Shown one piece after another: positions 55,005-64,000 of a stretch of 64,000 nucleotides of DNA (positions within the stretch are counted from its first letter, which is position 1; every line of letters begins with the position of its first letter). The position numbers and the translations under genes are program-made. The notes below the pieces were generated by a model that had not been told where the DNA came from, searched no databases, and was given only the letters and a program-made list of their open reading frames with translations. The DNA comes from Aurantiochytrium sp. KH105 (taxonomy: Eukaryota; Sar; Bigyra; Thraustochytrida; Thraustochytriidae): positions 186,001 through 250,000 of the forward strand of contig BGKB01000042.1 of NCBI GenBank assembly GCA_003116975.1. Direction: 5' to 3'.

Positions 55005-55221
55005 GCGTGCTCAAATTCGACTGAATACAGATGTCGGAAAGAATTGTTCATAATACCGTTGGCCTGCGCCGGAATTTATTAGGGGGGGGAAATGAAAGAA
55101 AGGTGGGAAAAACACAGTCAAGACAGCAGCAGGAAACGTGTGCTTGTGTGCGCGCATTCGAGAAATGGGGAAATGTAGTGGAATCACATGTCAATCAGAC
55201 TCATGTCATCGGATCATCGAA

Positions 55222-57153
55222 TCATCGAATCATAATTTTGGGTGGGTTCTCGTCGACAGGTGCGTCTTGGAGCGCGTCGATGAGCATAAACTGGTCTTGG
55301 GATGTGAAGGAGGTTGCAGACATTTCGTGACCGGCGGCGAGAATGCCAGAGGGCCCGCGGGTGGTCGTTGGCCCGTAGTGAGCTTCCAGACCAAGATCTT
55401 GTGTTGACGCCTGCTGCGGGTGCTGAGAGCCGTGGTTCGGAAAAGCAACGTCATCAGTAACAGCAAAGTCCTCGAGGCCCGAGGTGACCATGTCGCCTAC
55501 CTCGAGGCCACCAAGGGAGGTGTGCGTCGGAGGCTGGGCGTTAATCGGTGCCGAAAAGTCATCAAAGGTGAGCTCAGCGTCCGAGACCAGGTGCTCGTGG
55601 CCGTGCACAGGAGGAACGTTGCCAGCGGGATGATGCATCGTTGGATGGTGATGGTGCGTCGTATGAAAGGGCTCGTACTTGACACGCGCCTGAACACCGG
55701 CACTGTGCTCGTCACCATAGTTTGTAATGTGAACGTTTGGCTCTGCCTTAATTTGCGCATACTGGGACTCGGCCTCGTAACCATAATTGGCGTCCATGAG
55801 GCGACTCGCCTCCCCATCTGTGCTGTACGCCGATGGCGAGGCATTCGCTCCGGCGAAATAATCGGTGTTGGACGAAGGAAAGAGAAGGTCATCATTGCGC
55901 GACACCGACGCCGAGTCAGGGATGGACGAGGTGGTGGCCTGGTTGGAAATGTCACTCTGTGTGTCCGTGGGCCGGTAACGAGGATCGTGCGTGTGTTCGA
56001 GCGGCGGCAGAGCGCGCATGCGCTCTTCGTGCGTCTCCTCGTGCATAACGTGCTCCAGAATGGGAGGCGGGCGCGCGGCCATGGCCGCCTGGGCATACTC
56101 GGAGGGACGCATTTCGGCATGAATGGGGTGCGTTGGATGGTACGCATTTTGCATGTACACAGGAAGAGACCAGACATAGCCGCGGTCCGTATCAACAACC
56201 TCATCGAGATTTGGGTACTCTGCGACGAGGAACTTCCAGCGCTGTCGCACGGCGTTCTTGGAGCGACCGGGCAGCTGGCTCGCAATGGCCACCCACCGGT
56301 TGCTTGCTGTAGCCTTGGCATCGACGAGGACGCGGTCCTCGGCGGGGGTCCACTGCTTTTGCATGGCGCGCACAATCGACTTGTAACGAGTCTTTACGGC
56401 ATTCTCGGTGCGGCCCTCCATATGTCCCGAGATCTCGGCCCACTTGTTTCCGAGCTGTTCGTGCAGTGCGAGAAGATGCTTGTCCTCTTCTGCGGTCCAC
56501 GGACCGCGGTTGATGCTCGGATCAAGATTGAGGCTCCAGCGTTCGCGGCACTGCTTGGCTGTGCGTCCCGGAATGTACTTGGCCACGGCCACCCACGAGG
56601 TTGAGCCAGACTCGTCGACCAGCGAGCGGAGCATGTTGTCCTCTTCTTCGGTCCAGTGGCCCTTGATGAGACCAGGCTGGAGCACCTTTTTCCATCGTTG
56701 CAGGCACTGGAGATGGGTCTTGTCCGGCACACGTTGCGCAATGGCTTTCCAGTTTTTCGCGTTGAACTCAGCCACGGCCTCGCGGAGCAGCTCGTCCTCC
56801 TCAGGGCTCCATTTTTTACTCGGGTACGCCGTGCGATTCGACGGCGGGGTAGATTTAAGTTCTTTTTGTTTGGCAAAGAGGGTTTCGGACTTGCGCGCTT
56901 CATCGAGTTCCACGGACTTTTTCACAGGTTGCCTCACCTTGAGCTGGTACCCGTTGGCCTTCTTCGCAGAACTCGACGTTGACGACGAAGACGATCCGGA
57001 CACGGTCATCTGCTTCATTTGCCCGGTCAAGGCGTCGACGTCGCTCGCGTTCTTGCCGGCTGTGGACTCCAGGAAGGCGCGCTTGCCCTCGGCAGACATC
57101 TCCTGGACATTCTTCTTGCGGCGCACGCGGCGCGCAGAGGAGCTGTTGCCCAT
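55222..57153 (-). CDS. Four-repeat MYB protein with N-myristoylation-like start
   Basis: The ATG at 57153 gives 643 residues; the open frame upstream to 57651 lacks a convincing ATG. Four MYB/SANT repeats lie at about 113-158, 164-211, 216-261 and 266-311. Each has regularly spaced Trp, such as KGHWTEEEDNML, NRGPWTAEEDKHLL and QKQWTPAEDRVL, and a recognition helix such as GRTAKQCRERW. Repeats 2 and 3 are closest to R2R3 of c-Myb-type factors. The protein begins MGNSSSARRVRRKKN: Gly2 and Ser6 fit the N-myristoyltransferase consensus, followed by a basic cluster as in myristoyl-plus-basic membrane anchors. That is unusual for a transcription factor. The C-terminal half is His/Pro/Ser/Asp-rich without a domain. 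Confidence 0.9.
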   Translation of the reverse strand: MGNSSSARRVRRKKNVQEMSAEGKRAFLESTAGKNASDVDALTGQMKQMTVSGSSSSSTSSSAKKANGYQLKVRQPVKKSVELDEARKSETLFAKQKELKSTPPSNRTAYPSKKWSPEEDELLREAVAEFNAKNWKAIAQRVPDKTHLQCLQRWKKVLQPGLIKGHWTEEEDNMLRSLVDESGSTSWVAVAKYIPGRTAKQCRERWSLNLDPSINRGPWTAEEDKHLLALHEQLGNKWAEISGHMEGRTENAVKTRYKSIVRAMQKQWTPAEDRVLVDAKATASNRWVAIASQLPGRSKNAVRQRWKFLVAEYPNLDEVVDTDRGYVWSLPVYMQNAYHPTHPIHAEMRPSEYAQAAMAARPPPILEHVMHEETHEERMRALPPLEHTHDPRYRPTDTQSDISNQATTSSIPDSASVSRNDDLLFPSSNTDYFAGANASPSAYSTDGEASRLMDANYGYEAESQYAQIKAEPNVHITNYGDEHSAGVQARVKYEPFHTTHHHHPTMHHPAGNVPPVHGHEHLVSDAELTFDDFSAPINAQPPTHTSLGGLEVGDMVTSGLEDFAVTDDVAFPNHGSQHPQQASTQDLGLEAHYGPTTTRGPSGILAAGHEMSATSFTSQDQFMLIDALQDAPVDENPPKIMIR

Positions 57154-58375
57154 GGCGAGGAGGGGCCCGTCCCTTGGGGTCGCCGCGAGAGCAACGCGAA
57201 GCGGAGTACAAAGCGCCGCGCAGACTTCGGCCGCCCCGCGGCCTCCGTGCGCGTCGAGGTGGCCGCGAGTCGAGGGAGGCCTTCTTTCTCCTGTGAGCGA
57301 GCGATCTCCAATCTCGCGCACGTGGGCGCGCGTGGACGCGGAGACGGCGGAGAGCGCCGGCGCTCGCAGCGAGCAGCGCCGGCGGCGGTGGCGGCGGGAG
57401 CGGAGTCGCGCGCGGTCTCGCGGCTCGCGCGAGGTCTGTGCGCGCGGTCGGTCTCGGGAATCGGGTTTGAAATCGAGGCCGGACCTCAGAAATAAAAAAA
57501 AGAAAATTTGAATTGAAAGAGACCGAAGGGCCGCCAGGGCGTCGCGCAAGTGCGCTATCGCGCCGCGCAAGTGGGTTATAGCGCGCCCGCCAGCCGCGCA
57601 AGTGAAACCGCGGGGGCCGGCGCGCGTCCGGGTCCCGTACGCGCGCGCCACCCGCGTCGTGCATCTGCGCGCATAAATTCTTTTGTCGATTTCGCGCAGC
57701 CCGCCGCGCGGCGCGTACCGGACTCGAAGCCTCGTTTTCGAATCGGCCTCCGGGCGCCGCGCGAGCGGAACGAGTGGAACGCCCCGGCGCTATGATTTAT
57801 ATGGACGCGACGCGCGGCCGGCGGCCCCGAATTGGAACAGATAAAGGAACGTCCGCGGAACGAAGGCGGAACGGCGACCAACCCGCGGCGAAGGAGAGGA
57901 GAGCCGGCACAAGGCGGCCGACGAGGACGACAAGTACGAGAACGACGAGGACGAGGACGACGATAAAAACGACGAGGACGGGAACGACGAGGACGAGAAC
58001 GAGGACGAGGAGAGTTTCTGCGTCGCGTCGCGAAAGTTGTTTTCTGCGTGGAGCTCCGGGCGGGAAGATGCGGGAAACGTGGGACGATTCGGGGGCACAC
58101 GACAGCGACTGGGAGTTGAGCCGAAAAAGAGGTTGATGATGCAGGATGGAGATGGAGACCCGGGCGGAGAAGAGTAGTAGAGCCGGACGCTGGACGTGGC
58201 AGCGTTGACGCGAGGAATTGTGGTCATGACGAGTGAGAGTGGTGAGCTTGCGTGCTCGAGTCCGATGACGGGTGATGTCTTCGGCCAGCCAGGGCGGAGG
58301 TGAGACGCGTTGCTGAGACCTGCGGGTTCGCATGCTCTTCGAAAGTGAACCATGGCCGTCGACGCGGGCCCAGCG
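57154..58375. other. CpG-rich upstream region of the MYB gene
   Basis: Very GC-rich from 57154 to about 57900, then a (gaggac)n-like stretch about 57919-58010 and AT-richer sequence. Open frames here are compositional (Arg/Thr or Ser runs). No gene seen. Confidence 0.5.
57544..57604. promoter_or_regulatory. Three GCGCAAGTG motifs upstream of MYB
   Basis: GCGCAAGTG occurs at 57544-57552, 57564-57572 and 57596-57604, about 0.4 kb upstream of the MYB ATG. Its reverse complement is the core of the cluster upstream of eS25 at 3313-3492. The role is inferred from recurrence only. Confidence 0.35.
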
Positions 58376-59350
58376 CAGCTGGAACTTGCAGGGGGCGACG
58401 GAGGTATAGCATGAGAAGTGCGCGGCCATAGGAAAGCCAGAGGATCCGTGGATGGGCCACCCGATGGAATATTGGGGGGATTCTAAAGAGTGGCCTTGCG
58501 CCGTCTTGATCGAAATGTCGCAATCGTACTACAGTCGCTGCGCTGGAACTTGCAGGGAGCGACGGATGCACTAGCATGAGAAGTGCACGGCCTTGGGAGA
58601 GCCAGAGGATCCGTGGATGGGCCACCCGATGGACTCCACTAGGGGAATTCCAAAGAGTGGCCTGGCGCCGTCTTGATCGAAATGTCCCAATCGTCCTACA
58701 ATCGCTGCGCTGGAACTTGCAGGGAGCCACGGATGTACTAGCATGAGAAGTGCACGGCCATAGGAAAGCCAGAGGATCCGTGGATGGTCACCCGATGGAC
58801 TAATGGGGGAATTCCAAAGAGCGGCCTTTCGCCGTGTTGATCGAAATGTCGCAATCGTCCTACAGTTGCTGCACTGGAACTTGCAGGGAGCCACGAATGT
58901 ACTAGCATGAGAAGTGCACGGCCATAGGAAAGCCAGAGGATCCGTGGGTGGTCACCCGATGGACTACTGGGGGAATTCCAAAGAGCGGCCTTTCGCCGTG
59001 TTGATCGAAATGTCGCAATCGTTCTACAGTTGCTGCGCTGGAACTTGCAGGGAGCCACGGATGTACTAGCATGAGAAGTGCACGGCCATAGGAAAGCCAG
59101 AGGATCTGTGGGCCATCAACAAATGGATTCTAAAGGTATAAACCCAAAGAGCGGCCTTTCACCGTGTTGATCGAAATGTCGCAATTGTCCTACAATTGCT
59201 GCGCTGGAACTTGCAGGGAGCCACGGATGTACTAGCATGAGAAGTGCACGGCCATAGGAAAGCCAGAGGATCTGTGGGCCATCAACGAATGGATTCTAAA
59301 GGTATAAACCCAAAGAGCGGCCTTGAACGAAATGATCGCAATCGTATTCC
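58376..59350. repeat. ~165-bp tandem satellite, about six copies
   Basis: Units start near gctggaacttgcaggg at 58378, 58542, 58709, 58871, 59036 and 59202, with a truncated copy near 59348. Each contains gcatgagaagtgcacggcc, ggaaagccagaggatc, gcaat.gt.ctacag and a ccaaagagcggcct-like block. Neighbouring central copies (58871, 59036) are the most alike and the outer ones more diverged, as expected of unequal exchange. Minus-strand open frames of 106-168 residues across the array simply read the repeat. Confidence 0.92.
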
Positions 59351-59921
59351 TGTCGCTGCCTGGAACTTTGGTTTGCGACGTCAAAGATTGGGACTACATG
59401 CGTTTGGGATGTATCCTACTCGTGAAGTGAAGAGGCAAGCTTCTGTCGGATGAAATGATCGATCGGCTTACGAAGTCGACAGTCAATGAGAATGACATAA
59501 AGTTCATATGCTCGCCATGGGAAAGACGAGATATCACCCTGATGTTGTCTGTGTTTAGGTCACCTTGCTCGCTGGATGAAATGCACGTTCTGCAGAAAAC
59601 TTGGTCTTTTCTTTCGCTGCACATGTCGTCGCCCTCACTCGGTCAGATGCACTCCTTTCGTTCCCTTCCCTTAATTATACAGATTCTTGTCGCAATATCG
59701 ACAAATCAATACGCACTCGCATCAAAAGCCGCAAAGCCTGTCTATTCCATCAACAAGCTCTTCCGGGGCTCTCCGTCGTCTGACGGATTGAAGATCGACC
59801 CATTCTGTCTGCCTGAGATCCGACTGAGATCGACCCAACGTTTGGCGACGATAAATGGAAGGGAAAGTAGATCGATGAAAAAACATGGTGGTTAAGCTGC
59901 GCGTAGGCCTAGTCTCGCAAC
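59351..59921. other. Spacer with one uncalled open frame
   Basis: An open frame on the plus strand from ATG 59455 to 59895 gives 146 residues (MIDRLTKSTVNEND...). It has ordinary amino-acid composition but no domain that I recognise, and it ends just before the SP-RING-helicase start. It may be a small gene or chance. Confidence 0.3.
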
Positions 59922-62900
59922 ATGCCTCGGACACGCGCGGCGCGGAGAAAGGCTGCCGCGGGTAGCCGGGCTGCTGCCCCGGCCATGCAAGCGGTTGTCA
60001 CTCAGCCTACGAGCGTAGAGCTCATCGTTATCCTCAAGTGGTCCATCGACGAAGTGACATGCGGGGTCCACCTCCCGTTCACGCTCAGCCAAACAGGGCA
60101 AGGCGACGACATCGCGTACACTGTCGGGCGCGTCTTCACGTCGGGAGAGTCTCGCTTTGCGCAAGGGGACTGCATATGTCGAACAGACAAAGATAACTTC
60201 GAAAGCGACAAAACGGCACACCGCCTGGCGATATCTTCAGAGCGCAAAGAGACTGTAGCCTTTCGCAAGGTTTTCCATTTCCACACCCGCGAGCAAGGTC
60301 TTGCCTTTCCTCAAATCGTCGAGAAAGAGCAAGGCTATTGCTTTACAAATTGGGAAACGCCCGGAAACTTTGCTCATCAGTTGGGCATTGGTCCAGATGA
60401 CTTGCTCGTTCTCGTCAACAATCTGCGCGTTGGCAGCTCGTACATGTCCATGGCTGGAGGTCTCGAGCCGTGGCTGCTCGCATCTCAGCAGCCTATACGC
60501 TTGTGCATCATGTGCAAGGAGCGCCCAATCTTTCGGACCGGAGGTACGCCCCAAACTCCGCGGGGCATTGTGCGGAAGCGAACACACGAAAGCGCCACCT
60601 CGCCCAGCAAATTAAGTGAGACCGCATCAGGCATCTCGAATACAGCTTCACAAGGTATTGGAACAGACTCGGTCCTCGACCGAAGCCCCAAACGCCAAGC
60701 ACAAGATGCCAGTGCGGCAGAAGGGGATTTGGGACCTGACGGTCTACTCGTGGCTGAGCAAACCGTCTCTCTCAGCTGCCCCGTCACACTCACGAGACTT
60801 CGACGTCCTGTGCGTGGCGCGGAATGCACGCACCCTCGCGCGGTAGAGCTCGAGTTCTGTCAAAGAGGCCAAAAGTGCCCGCTGTGTGGGAAACTCGTGA
60901 CGACGGTCGTCAAGGACATGGATTTACAATCCCTCTTGGCAAGCACACCCGAAAAAGTCATGCAAGCGTCCGTGACATATGATGGAAGCAAATTCACCTT
61001 TCGCCCCGTGGTCCCTGCAGGTATCTCCGCCAGCGCAATTCTCGACGTGGACGGAGACGCAGCGTCTGATGCGCCACTGTCGCCGCGCGACAGCTTTATT
61101 GACACTCTTGTCACCTCCATTCTCTCCGTTCCCGCGCCAGGAGCCAGCTCTGACACCTCCTCGATCAAGGAAAATCTCCCACAACCTGCCGCGCCGCCAC
61201 AGTCGGTCGCACAAGCAGCTAGCAAGCGCGAGGCACCCGTGATAAAACGCGAATCTTCGTCACTTGGCGTCACCGCCGAAGGCAAGCTCGGTGCAAGCGA
61301 TCAACCACAGAGCTTGCACGCGATCCTGTCTCGCTTCAGCAATGAAGACTTGAATGCCGCTGACAAATTGGCCATGACCATTTCGGAACTTTCCATCCAG
61401 GAGACAAAGGTGATCGGGCGAGGCATGGGCGCCGAGTTCGCTCATCGCGCACGCTGGCCACCGTGCCGTCTCGTCGAAGCCAAAGCGAAAAAGCGCATTT
61501 TTATCGGCGGCGTGGAGATCCTCTTTCCCCATCGCAAGCCGCTCGTCCCGCAGACTCGCGTCATGGTGGAAATGATTGCTTGTCTCAAGAGCAAGTCGCA
61601 TGCCTTGCTCGAAAGTCCGACGGGAACGGGCAAAACTGCCGCAACTCTTAGCGCTGCGCTTAGCTGGCAACGCTATCATGACATGCGCGGCTGGGCCGAT
61701 TTTTCCGGGACGCCTCGCACCATCTACTACTTGACACGAACACACTCACAAGCGACGCAGGTCGTCGCAGCCTTGCGCGGCATGCCATATCGGCCCATGA
61801 TTGTTACGCTAGCCAGTCGCGTCAATCTTTGCTCCAATCAGGCCGTCATGACAGAAGCAGAAGGGTCGAATGAGGGTCTCTCTGCATGCTGCTCGCAAGC
61901 TGTCAAGGCGGGCACATGCTTGCCCTTCAAGCAGCTTCTCAAGTACAATGTCGTGGACCATTTGTACAAGCTCACACGAACCAAGATTGCAGCCACCGAA
62001 GACGACGGCCTCTTTGACATTGAGGATCTCCGTAGCTTTGGGCCCTCTGCACAAGATCATGGATGTCCCTTTTTTGCATCAAAGGCGCTCCATCCCTCGG
62101 CGCAGCTGGTCATTTGCCCATACAATTATGTCATTGATCCAGACATTCGCAGCGTCGTCATTCCAAATGCGAACGAAGGATCGAGCGTTTTCATCTTCGA
62201 CGAAGGCCACAATCTTGAAAGTTCATGCCTCGAGACAGGCTCTTGTACGCTTCGTTTGCCGACCGTGCTCGAGATCGTCAAGGACCTCTGCGTGCTTTCT
62301 TCGTTCTCCGACTGGATTGCAGAAGAAAACATGCCCGTGCGCTCACTTGCGTTGGATGTCATGCTTGTCTTTGACAAGATTGCCCAATTTCTGCTCAACC
62401 AGCGCGCTGGGTGGATACGCACGTCCGAATCGGACCGCGTCACCAAAGAAGAAAAAACGCGCGAGTTATACAAGCGCGGAGGTATTGCATCTTCAACAGG
62501 TACTGCGCTTGCGAGCATGGTGTTCAGGGACATTGGTCTCAGCGAAGCGACTCTTTCCAACGCCGAGGAAGCTCTGGCGAAGATCTTGCGTGCTCTCGCC
62601 GATCTCGGCCATGTCAACCCGGACGATGTCACAGCGTACGACGCAAGACCACGACAGCTGCGGTCCCTCGCCATGACCGGCGCCAAGTCTCTTCGGGTGC
62701 TATCAATGATGAAGAAAATTCCCCAAGACTTTTATGCCGTGGTGAACGCAACGCGAATCGATGCTGCGGCAGACCTCGTCCACAATTTTCATCGCGACTT
62801 TAACGAGCCTTCTCACCGTCCCGCACGGACCTGCTCTCGCACACATGGCACATACTTGAACCAAAACGTCGGTGAAGTGGAATGGACCGTGGAACTTCGC

Positions 62901-64000
62901 CTCATGCTCATGAATCCGGGCGCTGTTTTCAACGATGTCGCCAGCATTGCGCACTCTGTGATTGTCGCGTCCGGCACGCTCTTCCCCATGAATTCGCATG
63001 AGTTTGGCAAGGCCTTTCATGAGCGTCTACGTGTCAAGGACCGTCAAATTGCCCTTGACCACGTCATCAAGCTCGAACAGCAACTCTATATGAGCGTGAT
63101 TCCGCGCTCGCCCACAGGCGATCTTCTTGATGGATCATACCGGAGTCGTCAGCAACTCGGGCCTTTTCGTTACGAAGCGGCGCTGTTCGAGACAATTCGC
63201 GTGGTGCTGCGAGACGCCGTCTCCATCCAAGGCGGTAGCCTTGTCTTTGTGTCGAGCTTTAAGCAGCTCACGGACTTGGAAAACTTCATGCAACAGAATC
63301 ACTTTGTTGCGAGACTCCAAGCTGAACGCGGACCAGTCATCTTCGAGAATACCAGCGTCGAGGACCTCGAGGATGCAGCGAGTGATTTTGATGAAGATAG
63401 TGATGATGGCGGGAACGAGTACAACGAAGACGAAGAGGACGATAGCGGTTACGACGGCTGGCCCTGGGGAAATGCAAGAAGTCGGCACCAGCAGCAGAGG
63501 CAGCGAAACGGCGGCTGGAACCGGGGTCAGCGCAAAGGTCATCCACGAAGGAGAACGGGGAAACCCAAGTCGGCCTTTGAGCTGGCCAAGGCTCGGTTTC
63601 GTGGGGCTGTGGACGCCGGCCAAAGTCCTGTTCTCTTTGCAGTATTCCGAGGCCGTATGTCCGAGGGCATTGACTTCAAGGACAACTATTGCCGAGCTGT
63701 CTTTCTCGTCGGAATTCCTTACCCTGCGCTTTTTGATAGCGCAATCAAATACAAGCGAGCGTGGAACGACTCGAAACATGCTGCTGGCGAATCATATGTG
63801 CGAGGGGGCGAATGGTATTCGCAGCAAGCGTTTCGAGCCATGAATCAAGCACTTGGTCGGGTGATTCGCCACAAGAATGACTTTGGTGCCGTTTTCTTCG
63901 TTGACGCTCGCCTTGACGATGTCAATATGCATCGGCACTTGGCACGCTGGTGTCGAGGGGCCATCAAGCGCGACTTTTTTCCGAGGCTTGTACCGCGCGT
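59922..64000 (+). CDS. SP-RING finger - FANCJ/RTEL1-type Fe-S helicase fusion (partial, runs off right edge)
   Basis: One uninterrupted frame from ATG 59922 (MPRTRAARRKAAAG) to the edge gives 1359 residues. At about 282-322 lies SLSCPVTLTRLRRPVRGAEC, then H304 and CQRGQKCPLCGK: Cys302, His304, Cys319 and Cys322 occupy the zinc-ligand places of the MIZ/SP-RING finger of PIAS/Siz SUMO ligases. After a disordered linker the helicase begins: motif I ESPTGTGKT (Walker A, ~565-572), four cysteines of the iron-sulfur insert (SRVNLC at 637, ACC, GTC, HGCPFF), CPYNYVID, DEGH box (760-763) and motif VI QALGRVIRH (~1307). LFDIEDLRSFG is RTEL1-like. An acidic and Gln/Arg-rich insert sits before motif V (about 1145-1215). 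The helicase would unwind DNA in repair or telomere upkeep; the finger suggests SUMO ligation. Confidence 0.9.
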   Translation, partial: MPRTRAARRKAAAGSRAAAPAMQAVVTQPTSVELIVILKWSIDEVTCGVHLPFTLSQTGQGDDIAYTVGRVFTSGESRFAQGDCICRTDKDNFESDKTAHRLAISSERKETVAFRKVFHFHTREQGLAFPQIVEKEQGYCFTNWETPGNFAHQLGIGPDDLLVLVNNLRVGSSYMSMAGGLEPWLLASQQPIRLCIMCKERPIFRTGGTPQTPRGIVRKRTHESATSPSKLSETASGISNTASQGIGTDSVLDRSPKRQAQDASAAEGDLGPDGLLVAEQTVSLSCPVTLTRLRRPVRGAECTHPRAVELEFCQRGQKCPLCGKLVTTVVKDMDLQSLLASTPEKVMQASVTYDGSKFTFRPVVPAGISASAILDVDGDAASDAPLSPRDSFIDTLVTSILSVPAPGASSDTSSIKENLPQPAAPPQSVAQAASKREAPVIKRESSSLGVTAEGKLGASDQPQSLHAILSRFSNEDLNAADKLAMTISELSIQETKVIGRGMGAEFAHRARWPPCRLVEAKAKKRIFIGGVEILFPHRKPLVPQTRVMVEMIACLKSKSHALLESPTGTGKTAATLSAALSWQRYHDMRGWADFSGTPRTIYYLTRTHSQATQVVAALRGMPYRPMIVTLASRVNLCSNQAVMTEAEGSNEGLSACCSQAVKAGTCLPFKQLLKYNVVDHLYKLTRTKIAATEDDGLFDIEDLRSFGPSAQDHGCPFFASKALHPSAQLVICPYNYVIDPDIRSVVIPNANEGSSVFIFDEGHNLESSCLETGSCTLRLPTVLEIVKDLCVLSSFSDWIAEENMPVRSLALDVMLVFDKIAQFLLNQRAGWIRTSESDRVTKEEKTRELYKRGGIASSTGTALASMVFRDIGLSEATLSNAEEALAKILRALADLGHVNPDDVTAYDARPRQLRSLAMTGAKSLRVLSMMKKIPQDFYAVVNATRIDAAADLVHNFHRDFNEPSHRPARTCSRTHGTYLNQNVGEVEWTVELRLMLMNPGAVFNDVASIAHSVIVASGTLFPMNSHEFGKAFHERLRVKDRQIALDHVIKLEQQLYMSVIPRSPTGDLLDGSYRSRQQLGPFRYEAALFETIRVVLRDAVSIQGGSLVFVSSFKQLTDLENFMQQNHFVARLQAERGPVIFENTSVEDLEDAASDFDEDSDDGGNEYNEDEEDDSGYDGWPWGNARSRHQQQRQRNGGWNRGQRKGHPRRRTGKPKSAFELAKARFRGAVDAGQSPVLFAVFRGRMSEGIDFKDNYCRAVFLVGIPYPALFDSAIKYKRAWNDSKHAAGESYVRGGEWYSQQAFRAMNQALGRVIRHKNDFGAVFFVDARLDDVNMHRHLARWCRGAIKRDFFPRLVPR

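Noticed and set aside
55420-56604. 394-residue plus-strand frame
   Set aside because: Antisense to the MYB gene.
58224-59058. Series of minus-strand frames starting MAPCKFQ
   Set aside because: Each is one or two satellite units read in the same frame; no coding signal beyond the repeat.
1-64000. Retroelements, DNA transposons, rRNA or tRNA genes
   Set aside because: No reverse transcriptase, integrase, transposase or capsid text was seen in the frames that I read, and no clear tRNA cloverleaf or rRNA core. A tRNA scan was not possible here, so a missed tRNA cannot be excluded.

Overview
This is eukaryotic nuclear DNA from a GC-rich protist. The genes carry short GT-AG introns or none, and most encode conserved eukaryotic proteins: ribosomal eS25, retromer VPS29, eIF3j, a YIPF-type Golgi protein, a MAP3K-like kinase, a 4-repeat MYB and a YY1-like zinc-finger protein. 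My best guess is a heterotrophic stramenopile such as a thraustochytrid. That rests on overall gene style, not on a diagnostic marker.

Layout. 0-6 kb: partial alpha/beta hydrolase (-), eS25 (-), VPS29 (+, four exons). 6-13.4 kb: a GC-rich, microsatellite-filled stretch with no gene I can support. 13.4-15 kb: YY1-like zinc-finger gene. 16.3-22.9 kb: a 13-exon gene whose spliced frame gives a 1420-residue protein with an acidic N-terminus, leucine-rich repeats (one per exon), a protein kinase-like domain and a TIR-like domain; part of the repeat array has grown by tandem duplication of intron+exon units. 23-29 kb: PhyH-type dioxygenase, IQ-repeat protein, nodulin-like MFS transporter. 30-35 kb: secreted-type LRR single-pass membrane protein (again one repeat per exon) and a dual-specificity phosphatase-like protein lacking the catalytic cysteine. 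36.7-39.1 kb: MAP3K-like kinase, followed upstream by a second GC-rich desert (39-45 kb). 45-46.1 kb: a decayed ankyrin-SAM gene. 46.2-57.2 kb: eIF3j, DHBP synthase, YIPF, a C2H2/CxxC protein, a large multi-pass membrane protein, and a 4R-MYB with an N-myristoylation-like start. 58.4-59.4 kb: a ~165-bp tandem satellite. 59.9 kb to the right edge: an intronless open frame joining an SP-RING (SUMO ligase-type) finger to an FANCJ/RTEL1-type iron-sulfur helicase.

The strongest novelty candidates are the LRR-kinase-TIR gene with its expanding exon array and the SP-RING-helicase fusion. Genes are independent eukaryotic transcription units, so no operon logic applies. A recurring theme is signalling and sensing (two LRR proteins, kinase-TIR, MAP3K, pseudophosphatase, IQ protein), but a shared pathway is not shown by the sequence. 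Pentanucleotide microsatellites recur just upstream of several start codons.
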